Positions 55,080 to 64,000 of a DNA stretch of 64,000 nt are shown here, in pieces; position 1 is the stretch's first letter; each line of letters begins with the position of its first letter. A program made the translations under genes and the position numbers. This DNA comes from Eulemur rufifrons (Eukaryota; Chordata; Mammalia; Primates; Lemuridae). The notes beneath the pieces are model-generated. The model did not search any database. It was not told the origin of the DNA and was given only the letters and a program-made list of their open reading frames with translations. The DNA is taken from NCBI RefSeq assembly GCF_041146395.1, contig NC_090989.1:170605001-170669000 (forward strand), read 5' to 3'.

Positions 55080-55456
55080 TATTTTGGGTGGAAGACAGAG
55101 CCTTGATGTATGATGACAAAGACTGTCTTCTTGGCCTGCCCAGCCCAGTCTTAGCAAAGAATCCTACTAAGTCACCCCCCACCCCTTGATATCCAATCAT
55201 CTTAGCCTGCCTTCAGCAAGAATCCTGTTAGGTCAGTTTAGCCAGAATTCCCCTACCTTTGATGTCTCCTCTTAGTAATTTTCCATCCACTGCCCCTTCC
55301 CCCACCCTGCTCATTGGCTATAATCCCCATTTGTCCTTGTTATATTCAGAATTGAGCCCGATCTCTGTCCTCTACTGTAATACCTCTATTGCAATAGTCC
55401 TGAATAAAGTCCTCCTGATCATTTTAACAAGTATCAGAATAACTTTTTCTTCAACA
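55080..55456 (+). mobile_element. ERVL-type solitary LTR
   Basis: 'ggtggaagacagagccttgatg', 'cttggcctgcccagcccagtcttagcaaagaatcctactaag' and 'gctataatccccatttg' (TATA-like, 55318-55334), then 'gcaatagtcctgaataaagtcctcctgatcattttaacaag' with an AATAAA signal at 55403-55408 and a terminal 'cttcaaca'. This promoter-to-polyadenylation order is that of an LTR; I believe of the ERVL LTR16/33 kind. The 5' boundary is uncertain. Confidence 0.65.
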
Positions 55457-55728
55457 GTGTGTAAAACAGAAATAAGGAGAGAAGGAGGGAGCTTATGTCA
55501 TAGTGCAATCCCAAAGATAGCAGAAACTGAAAGAAGAAAATCAGGAAAGGTCCATATATCCTGAATTTAAATTGAGCATCCAAGAACCACAGGGAATCAT
55601 TTACAAACACACACACACACACATTCAGTTGACTTACTGAGACCTACACTGTCCAGGATTATCAGACTTTGTGGTATCACAGACACACTGCCGTCACCAA
55701 CCCAATGAGAAAAAAACAGGGAAAAATA
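55457..55728. other. No gene; CA microsatellite
   Basis: A (CA)n run at 55606-55622 is the only feature. A minus-strand frame reads across it (55434-55622). Confidence 0.5.
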
Positions 55729-55729
55729 C

Positions 55730-55942
55730 TAATATGAAGCATTCTTACATGTATCATCTCACTGAATCTTTACCAAAAAGCCTATGAACTGGGTATGATT
55801 ATTATCCCCATTTTACTGATAAAGTAACTAATAGTTAGAAAAGTAGTATGTACCAAGTTATATTGCTAGCAAGTGGCAGAGTCCAGACTCAAGCCCAGTT
55901 GACTCCAAAGCCCATTCTTTTAATGGCCACACAAAACTGCCT
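55730..55942 (-). repeat. MIR SINE, reverse
   Basis: 'gaagcattcttacatgtatcatctcactgaatctttacc', 'gtatgattattatccccattttactgataaagtaac', 'tgctagcaagtggcagagtccagactcaagccc' and 'cacaaaactgcct' are collinear with reverse MIR. Confidence 0.9.
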
Positions 55943-57042
55943 CCGAGTGAGCAACATCCAGGATAAAGGAGGAAAAATGAAGTTGAAATTCTAGGAAAAT
56001 CAGTAGGGCCCAGAAGTAGAGAACCACCCAGCCTCAAGATCACACGCTCGGGAAACAACCTCATGGCTGCAGGCATGGGCTGTAGACATTGGAATGGACA
56101 CTGTGTCTAATGGAAATGAATAACATAGTGTGCCCTACAAATCAGGTGTAATAATCACACACACAAAAAATCTTTCTCGTTGATCTTTAGAACATTCCTC
56201 TCAGAGAACTCTTTTCCTCCCCATCCCATTTTCTGTTCACTTCAAATATATCACATCATAGATATTGCTATAAAACAGTAACTTTTTACCAATTATTTTA
56301 AAGCATAAAAGCAAAATTCACAATTCCTTTTTATCACTGAGAGACAGAATTATAACCACCACAAAGAGTAAATCAAGCAAGTCTGCCAGGATCTGATGTA
56401 AAAACAATGGCACATTCAAAATTAATTTCCATCCCCATTCAACTGACAGTTGCAAAAGAGGGAAAGAAATGAGCTAATTATTGAAGAAAGAAAAAAAATT
56501 AACTATTTAAAACATGTATCAGTGACTTACAGGGCACATGAAAACCGCAATCACCCAATTTTATGCTCACTCCCTTGTTTTGGTCTTCAGATTTTTATAC
56601 AACAACATCATTTTTCAAGAGCAAGAAAGTTATTCCAAGAGCTCCTGAAACAAGCATTTCATTAGACGTATTTTAGGATTCACTTTTTGATGTTGTTGAG
56701 CCTGTCTTTTTATCAATGCCATTTGGAAAGGCAACGTCTTAAGGAAAACAGTTTCATGTAAATGGGGCTCTCCTTAAAGGGAGTATTAATTCTAGGTGGC
56801 AGAAAGAATTAAACCTTTGGAAAAGAACCACTGGACTTCAAATATTATTTCAAACCAAATATGCCAAGTTATATAGGAACTTGGAAACTTTTTAGCCAAC
56901 CAATTTGGACAGTAGGTATCTTGGAGGCTAAACCTATTTGGAGTAAATACCAGCTAGTTGCCATTTTCCATGTTTAAAAGGAAATCTTCCATATAAACAA
57001 AGATGGGAAAGGAACCAGCCAATTAAACCAGTATTACACCCC
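55943..57042. other. No recognised feature
   Basis: AT-rich, unassigned. Confidence 0.35.
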
Positions 57043-57044
57043 AA

Positions 57045-57155
57045 ACAGTGTGTTTACATTATCTGAATTCACCCAAAGAGGTAGTTATCTCCTTTTGACA
57101 ATCCAAGAGAAAGAACTTAGAAAGGTTAAGTCATTTGGACAAGTTCATAGTCCTA
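57045..57155 (-). repeat. MIR SINE fragment, reverse
   Basis: 'tgtttacattatctgaattcacccaaagaggtagttatctccttttgacaatccaagagaaagaacttagaaaggttaagtcatttggacaag' follows reverse MIR with indels. Confidence 0.65.
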
Positions 57156-60112
57156 TCTGACCAGGTCCAGCCCGTCTCTTTGTTCTATACCTGTGGTCTC
57201 CGGTATTAGCATATTCGTTCAAGCATGTGGCAATTTATTTGAAATAAAAATCACCATTTTGTACAGAGTGGTGCAGGAGAGACGGAGAGTGTGGGTGGTA
57301 ATTAGAATTCGTTTCTTCTAGACAGTCTGTGACGGGGATTCAGCATGAAGTGGTAAAAATTTACATACAGGCATATAAAATGAGTAAGTCTTCTAAGAAA
57401 ATGTAAATGGGACCCAAGGATACAACTATATATATTTATGGCCTTTAGGAAGGTTAGCGTAATGTCTTAATATTTTCTCATGTGAATAATGAATTAACTT
57501 ACCCACCATCAAGTAAGTGTAAAAAAAATTAAGGCAACAGCTCTTCTGCAAAGTTACCATAATTATTAAAACAAAATCTCATTAACCCTGTGCCAACTTA
57601 TTTCAGATAGGACCAATTTGAGAAAACTGTTATCCTCAAGGCAACTTTACGCATTATCATGCTGTAATACAAACACTGAATAATCTAAACCTAGATAATT
57701 CTAAATCTGTCATTTCTGATCTCTTACATTTCAAATTCATAGAGTTTTACCATTCTCGCTTCTCCACTTCTGAAGAAACTCTGTCCCTAAGTCTTTAAAA
57801 TAATTTCAACTTTCACCATGAAAGATTACAAATATATTCTAAATCTGGGAATAACTATATGATGTTCGTGAAGTTAAAAGTTAAGGGTGGGGGTGGGCAT
57901 TCGTGGACTTCTTCCTCTCTCTTTCCCAACTTAGTGTCTCCTCCCTGACTGCCCCCGCCACCAAACTTGCTGAAAAGTAAAAGAACAATCTGATATAGTT
58001 TTCTACTAGTGAGTGAATCCCTCAGAAAAAAAATAAAGAGTTAGAATGGAGGCTGGAGAAAGATGGACAGGTGGGGTGAAATCGTGCACATTTTTTCAAA
58101 GCATAAATAAGAAAGTTAAGTGATGGTGCACGATGGTGTGAATGAGAACAAAGTTCTCAAGTGATGGAGCTACAGAAGAGAGAAGCCAGAAGATTCCAGT
58201 AAGAGTTGCATGTAGTGGTAAATTTAGAACACTCTAAATATCTCATAAAAGCATGAGTGAAGGCCATAATTCTGCCTGGTACACCATGCTTCTTTAAATG
58301 CAACCCTACCTCGGGATTGAACAAGAATGTGGCTTTATAAATGTTACCCGTCTAACCCGGCCTCCAGCTCCTGGTGTCAGCAGAGAACTCTGTGATAACA
58401 AGTCTTTCATAAGCATCCCTGTACATCCTGAGATAAGCCTTTTGCCAGCTGTACACACTCTGAAGTGAATTACGGTGGCACAGTCTCTTCCTGTAAACTA
58501 CCTTTATGAAAAATTATGGTCATATTCCCAAGTGACACATTTTTGAAGTCATCAGGAGATAGTCTTATCTTCAATACCAAGTGTTCAGAGAATAGAGCTA
58601 AAATGAAAGCTACAGAAAACATCATCTACACTTTAGTCTTAACTAAAACAAAATAATACCCACATACACAAACACATCATCGCACAAGTCCAATACTTAA
58701 CTCTATTACCTATCCTTGATGAAAAACAGAATTCTCTTGGTAATGAGGAGATAATATCTGAACCCATACAAGAAATGTCAAATTTTAAAGCATTTTAGTT
58801 CAAGAAAATAACTCAACGACCATCCTGAAATAATTCTATTCAGACACTTAAAAAAACATACTTCAGAATGTCATAATCTATCACAGCTTTGTGTTGTTAC
58901 CTTTCTGCATGCAAAGTCTCTAAATCACTTAAAAGCCCTTCTCAAATTATGTGGCTTACCATATTCTACTTCGTAACAGTAACTTGGACAGAAAAACATA
59001 TTTGATTGTCTATACTGACTTAATTTTTACTGAGTTTGAGGGTACAAGCATTAACTTATAACCATTATAGAGGACCAAAGATGAGACAAGGGAGAAGGCT
59101 TTTACAGGAAAGAGATTTTCTGAAATTTGAAAACAAAAAGACTCCACTGTAGCTATATAATCAGGTTTTTTTTAATGTACTATAAATTAAATTCTATTAA
59201 AAAAAACCATATCCTCCTAGTGACTTAAACCATCTTCTCAGAAGTATTTCACATTATATAGGGGCCACTAACTGCTTCAAATGTTAGATTTCTCTGCCAC
59301 CTGATCTAAAAAAAGGAACCCTGAAATAAACTGTTTTAGATATGAATGAGGGAAAATGAATCAAATAGTCATTTCTGCTTTCTCTAGTTTATAAGTTGAG
59401 ATCTTCATCTTCTGATATGGAAAGCAGGACATACTTCAATTTTAACTAACTGCACCACCTAATTTCCCTTTTGAGATAGATACACAATCTGCTCTAGGGA
59501 GATACTTCAGAGATTTCTTCTCTTTCCAGAAACTTCTTTTAACAGGACTGGCTTGAGAGGCCCATTTCTGTGATGTATAGTCACCTTATACACACAGAGC
59601 TTTAAGGTACCTAAAATCCTACGGTCAAATTAAGGGGGTTACAACCAGGAAAAAACAAAAACAAACAAACAAAAAAAAAACACTTGCTGACTTGAAGAGT
59701 TTATCAACTCTTGAGGGATAAATCTGCTAGTCCTAGTTGAATCTTTTCAGAGAGGCACAGAAAACACAACCTAAGATGGAATTGTTGAACCAATCATCCT
59801 TCCATGGAAAGAAAACAAAGCGGAGGATCTGGAGAGAGAGGAAAGGTTACTCATCCTTTTCAAAGATGCTCACACTATTGATTTTACTACATTCAAAACT
59901 ACCCACATACCAGACGTCCAGTCTGTCTCACTGCTTTTTTCTTTTAATCACTTGGAGCTCATTTCTGAGAATGGCACTCTTGAAATACCTGGGAAAAAAT
60001 GTCCTTTTGTCCACAGTGAGTCAATTTTGCAAACGCCCACATGGGTCCACTATCACATTTTACCTAGCCTGCAGTATATTTATTTTGAAGTAAGTTAATT
60101 GCCAATATATAT
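57156..60112. other. Long stretch with no recognised element
   Basis: About 3 kb of AT-rich DNA. A CAAAC-rich run at 59648-59679 is the only simple sequence. The 118-codon frame at 59737-60093 has no domain that I recognise. Confidence 0.35.
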
Positions 60113-60120
60113 TCCCAGAG

Positions 60121-60310
60121 CAGTGGTTCTCAACTGGCGGTGACATCACACCCCAGGGGACACTTGGCAATATCTGGAGACATTGTTGGTTGTCACAACT
60201 GACATCTAATGGGTGGATACTGCTAATTATCCTCCAAGGCACAGGACAGCCATCTACAACCAGGACTGATCAGCCTGAAATATCTACAGTGTCAAAGTTG
60301 AGAGACCTTG
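60121..60310 (+). mobile_element. MER20-like hAT-Charlie MITE
   Basis: 'cagtggttctcaactggcggtgacatcacaccccaggggacacttggcaatatctggagacattgttggttgtcacaactg', 'acatctaatgggtggatactgc' and 'gcacaggacagcc' to 'gtcaaagttgagagaccttg' match MER20 nearly full length. No clear 8-bp target duplication could be seen. Confidence 0.9.
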
Positions 60311-60554
60311 AGAAATCAATTTATAATATTTTTGTCGCCATTATTCATTGAGAGCAATGTTTCTCAAAAGGGTAAACTTTGACTCAAACTCTTTATTGGC
60401 TCCAAAATACACCTCCAAGAATTCTGAAAAATAGGCAAATATTTACTTGTTTCCCACATTTTATAAATAAGACACTCAACGAATACATATGCTCGCGAAC
60501 ATTAGAATTCAAATTTTAAATCCATGTAATTCTTTCGAGCTTTCTCATATATGA

Positions 60555-60715
60555 CCTCACACATGTATACTTTCCCACAACCCCAGAAAGGAGAACTGTT
60601 ATGCCCTTTGTGAAGAAACGGAAATTGAGCTTGAAAGCAGTAAAGCAACTTTTCTGGATTTTCCCAATGGGTGAGAGCAGGAGAGCAAGGAATTGAACTG
60701 AGTCCCTAATTTTGG
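60555..60715 (-). repeat. MIR SINE, reverse
   Basis: 'acaaccccagaaaggagaactgttatgccctttgtgaagaaacggaaattgag', 'agcaacttttctggattttcccaatggg' and 'gcaaggaattgaactgagtccc' follow reverse MIR with substitutions. Confidence 0.65.
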
Positions 60716-60819
60716 TTTCTTCCTTTTATCACATGATACTCTCCTCTCCTCTAGGTCAGTTTTTAAAAATATTGAACTGAGCTACTAAAATTGTAACGAT
60801 GTCATCCAATGCCAAACAT

Positions 60820-60975
60820 TCACAGATGTCACTTTACCTGTCCAAGTCTCAATTTCCTTTTCCACAAAATGGGGATGTGTTATGAGGATTAGATGAGATA
60901 ATGTCCCATAGGTCTAGTGCTTAACACAAACAAGCTCTGGACAAGAACAAGCAGCTGCCATGGTCATTCGTATTA
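60820..60975 (+). repeat. MIR SINE
   Basis: 'cactttacctgtccaagtctcaatttccttttccacaaaatggggatg', 'atgaggattagatgagataatgtccc' and 'tctagtgcttaacacaaacaagctctgg' are forward MIR. Confidence 0.8.
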
Positions 60976-61364
60976 GTGGGATCCCAGGCCAACCCAATGT
61001 GTGTAACTATAACTGACTAATATCTGAGCAAGCAACCAAGAGGTTGGGATACAAAACCCAAAACACAAAAAGCATTCTCTGCAAAATACCATCTGAGCCA
61101 GCAGCAGAAGAGTGGGCACTGGAGGGTCAGAAAAGGCTGATTTCAGGTTATAAGAAGCACAAGACCAAATAAACAGAAGTCTTAAGCATTTGCTTTTATT
61201 TTCATTTCTGTTATTAAAGGCACAAAAGAAAGGTCTTGATTTCAAAGTCATGGGGCAATGCTAGGGCTAACTACTGTGCATGTGTTAGTAAAATTGATTG
61301 AGTCTATGCCTCTTTACTTAAAGGGATAGATGAAAAGGACTCCGAACGGAGCCCATTTATATTT
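60976..61364. other. No recognised feature
   Basis: The 92-codon minus-strand frame at 60973-61251 has no domain I recognise. Confidence 0.35.
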
Positions 61365-61367
61365 GAG

Positions 61368-61635
61368 TGATGTGGCACTGAAATTAAGACTCAGGACTCC
61401 AGAATTAGACAGCCTGGATTCAAATCTTGACTTTACCAATTACCAGCTCTGACTAGTAGAACGCTACAGAAGCTTTCTAATCTTTAGTTTCGTTGGCAAA
61501 ATTGGAGAGTAGAACGGTACCTCCTTCAAAGAACCGCACTGAGAGTCAAAGGATACAATGCATGTCAAACTCGGAACACAGGGTCTGCTGTACTGCACGT
61601 GTACAATAAACACGAACCATCGCTACTATTCTGCT
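61368..61635 (+). repeat. MIR SINE, full length
   Basis: 'agacagcctggattcaaatcttgactttaccaattaccagctctgac', 'tctaatctttagtttcgttggcaaaattgg', 'gagagtcaaaggatacaatgcatg' and 'acaataaacacgaaccatcgctacta' span a whole forward MIR. Confidence 0.85.
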
Positions 61636-61689
61636 GTTGTCATCATCCTGCTCCTCCTCCTCTGCCCCCTCCCTCCTTCCTAATGCCCG

Positions 61690-61740
61690 GCTCTAGATCC
61701 AGCTCACAGTAGGTTCACAATAAATGCCTGCTGATTAACA
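61690..61740 (+). repeat. L2/MIR terminal fragment
   Basis: 'ctctagatccagctcacagtaggttcacaataaatgcctgctgatt' resembles the L2 3' end ('cacagtgcctggcacatagtaggtgctcaataaatg'). Confidence 0.6.
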
Positions 61741-61945
61741 ACTGCTGATGATGTGCCAGACACTGTTCCATGAGGTGGTCACTACTATTATCCCCTTTTA
61801 AAAAGGAAGAAACTGAGGCTCAGAAAGGTTCAGAAACTGGCCCAAGGTGACACAGCTAGAAAGTAGCAGAGCTGTAATTTGAACCCAGGCTGCCAAGAGG
61901 ACCCAAAGCCCCTGCCCCTAGCCACCACACTACACTGCCTTACAA
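61741..61945 (-). repeat. MIR SINE, reverse, well preserved
   Basis: 'gatgtgccagacactgttcc', 'ctactattatccccttttaaaaaggaagaaactgaggctcagaaaggttcagaaactggcccaaggtgacacagctagaaagtagcagagctgtaatttgaacccaggc' and 'ccaccacactacactgcc' match reverse MIR with the core region almost intact. Confidence 0.95.
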
Positions 61946-63715
61946 TGGAGGAAAAGTAACAGAAAGGGAGGTTGAGAAAGCTGAGAAAGTTCTCATAAAC
62001 ATAAAACCTCAACATACGAGATCTACTTCAAGACAGGGGAAAAGAAACCTCATCCTTGAGATGGTCTGACAGAAAGAGCTCCCTGGAAACACTTTGAAAC
62101 AAAGGGTGGAAGGAGGTAGGAAGCAGTCTTTGGAGTGCAGTGAGCTTGTTTGCCATTTTAAACATACTTAGTGTATAAGACAGTTGACCTAACGAGAGAA
62201 TCAGGGATCCCAATCACTGAAATGGGCAGTAATTGAAAGATGAAAGAACGGGGGTTTTCTGCACGACAGATGCAGCCAAACAGCCCATGTGATTTGAAAC
62301 CCTCAACCCATCTTGACTCCCACGAGGCATGTCTGATTTCCACAGCGTCCCTAGGCAAAGGATGGTATGTTTGGGGGGAAAACAGCTCTTGGATCTCCGA
62401 CTTCACAGCCATACAATTTGATCATCCCATCGCAGACTAAATTAAAGAGTAATAATTATTAGATACAATATTGAAACAGAAGACTCCTGTCCTGTACAGC
62501 TGGAGAAGGCAAATGGCGTCAAATTAGAAACACCATTAGACATTTTTCATGAGGAATAAATTGCATTTCCAAGGGACCTAGTACTAGGCTTGTCAAGTAA
62601 GAGACTCTTCAGAACTACAGCAAAATGCCAAATTCCAACATTGTTAAGCCATTTCCTATAGTAATTACATGAGGTTTCATTTCTAACCTCTCAAAACGCT
62701 TTCAAGTCTGTCTCTTTTCCAAGGGCAAAGGCAGGGAGGTTAAGAGGAGCAAGCCATTTTGCTTCAAACAAGCCACAAACCGAATGCACCGTGCCACAAA
62801 AGAAGTCTTTATTCCCTCAGCCAGCGGGTTCCTCATTAAGCAGCCGAGAATGAGCCTGGAATGCACAATTTCGTGTTAATCACAGAAAACAGATGCCGGT
62901 GGTGGCTGTAGGTAAAACTGATTGTTTCTGCCTCTTAGTACCACTTGGTTGGGAATGTTTCTTCTCCATCCTCCCCCTCAAGGACTGCTACACCCCCCAG
63001 TGCTTGCAAAAACCAGTCAGGTGTGGGAACAGTGCTGTGGGAGATGGAACATGGGCTTGACAAGAGGCAAAGCTGTATTTTCCATCTTGTTCTTGAATGG
63101 GCCTGGACAGACATAAAATGAGGACTGCGTAACCCTTCCGGCCCCACGCCTCGACAGAGCAGACTGGGATAAGAGCCCAGAAAGTTTCCGGGAGGTCAAC
63201 GGGGCGATGGTGGGAACTGCCCCTCTTTTTTCTTTACAGTAACTTCCTATCATTTATCCAGGGCTTGGAATACTCCAGAATGATTGCATTTCACCAGGTA
63301 AAAGCCACTTCAAACACCCAGGCCCTTTCAGGAAGGCAGTCCGTGAACAATCACAGCTCAAGTGGTTCCTTTTCCCTCTCTAACAAGAATCACAAATGCA
63401 TGTACCCCGAGACGGGCTTCTACAGACAGCTCCTTGAACATCCATTTTTCCATCCTCAGAATTTGAAAGTCTGAACGGTGGCTGGAGACTGCTGATGAGA
63501 CAAGAGAGATACATGCGGTAGAGGTGACTTCCGAGGCACGGATTCATTCTCCCAAACCTGGCCTCTCTCAGGAATCTCATTACTGCACAGCAGGTGTACA
63601 AGTGAAGTACAGAGACTGGGAGGGGAAAAAAGCCAGGAAGCAAAAACGCACAGATCTCAGAGGAACGCCGTCATTATTTTACTTTATAATGATCCCAAGG
63701 AAAGAGTGAACTACT
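61946..63715. other. Unique DNA; CpG-enriched near 63.12-63.21 kb
   Basis: No repeat recognised in about 1.8 kb. The short segment near 63.12-63.21 kb carries seven CpGs, dense compared with the rest of the window. Opposed frames at 62922-63253 have no recognised domain. Confidence 0.35.
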
Positions 63716-63721
63716 ACTCAT

Positions 63722-63785
63722 TGTCCATGTATTCATTCACTGGACAGCCACCAGCAGGGCCCTGGGGAAGCAAAAATGTAATGGG
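63722..63785 (-). mobile_element. L2 LINE 3' end, reverse, short
   Basis: 'gtccatgtattcattcactggacagcc' and 'agcagggccctggggaagcaaaaatg' resemble the reverse L2 tail ('attcattcaacaa..ggcgctggggatac'). Confidence 0.5.
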
Positions 63786-63827
63786 GAACCATAATTACTT
63801 TGTTTCTCTAGTCACATCACATCTGGT

Positions 63828-64000
63828 GTGTTATTATGGGATAGGCACTCCGCTAAATGCTTTGCACACTTTTCCCACCTAATTCTTACAACCACCCACT
63901 GAGGTAGGTACTACTGTTTCCCTCATTTTACAGATGAGAAAACTGAGCCCCACCGAGAGACTAAATATCTCACTCAAGGTCATACAGCTAGTAAATGGCT
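63828..64000 (-). repeat. MIR SINE, reverse, cut by window end
   Basis: 'ataggcactccgctaaatgctttgcacacttttcccacctaattcttacaaccacccactgaggtaggtactactgtttccctcattttacagatgagaaaactgagcc' to 'gtcatacagctagtaaatgg' is a clear reverse MIR running out of the window. Confidence 0.95.

Overview
This is mammalian (primate) nuclear DNA that looks intronic or intergenic. I found no exon, complete gene or functional RNA gene that I can support. Every open reading frame longer than about 60 codons either lies inside a recognisable transposable element or looks like a chance frame. The dimeric Alu SINEs show a primate. One copy (29497-29835) carries the linker and right-arm variants I associate with Malagasy lemurs: 'gagcaagagtgagacc', an extra 'aactaaaaatatatag' block, and 'gtgagctaggctgacacc'. 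A strepsirrhine, probably a lemur, is therefore the best guess. This rests on remembered consensus features, not on a search.

Layout. Old SINE/LINE relics of the mammalian radiation (MIR and L2) occur throughout and are the commonest features. Clear L2 3' ends lie at about 4.4-5.0, 7.4-7.7, 25.2 and 28.8 kb (+ strand) and 11.7-12.2, 16.3, 19.2-19.5, 32.0-32.6, 40.8-41.2, 49.1-49.5 and 51.2-51.7 kb (- strand). DNA transposons include a MER5A at 5.25 kb, two MER20-like elements (22.9 and 60.1 kb), a short Tigger-type MITE (31.35 kb), a nested Charlie (49.6-50.5 kb) and an almost full-length Tigger1 with a dead transposase (41.5-43.9 kb). LTR-type elements include MaLR (MST/MLT1-like) LTRs at 1.35, 16.8, 17.3/17.9 and 22.6 kb, a TG...CA solitary LTR at 39.8-40.3 kb, and LTR-like blocks at 19.7 and 55.1 kb. 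A 5'-truncated L1 with a 12-bp target duplication sits at 17.35 kb. Thirteen Alu or Alu-monomer insertions are scattered through the window, most with visible target-site duplications.

The structure beyond the repeat list is mostly layered insertion history: LTR into MIR, L1 into MLT1, Alu and L1M into Charlie, L2 into MIR, and two Alus at one target site. There are also a few candidate cis-regulatory sites in unique DNA: a perfect RFX X-box palindrome at 28593-28606, a consensus CTCF core at 54010-54023, and a CpG-enriched unique segment near 63.12-63.21 kb. I found no evidence of a previously undescribed system. Stretches without a recognised element are listed as such.
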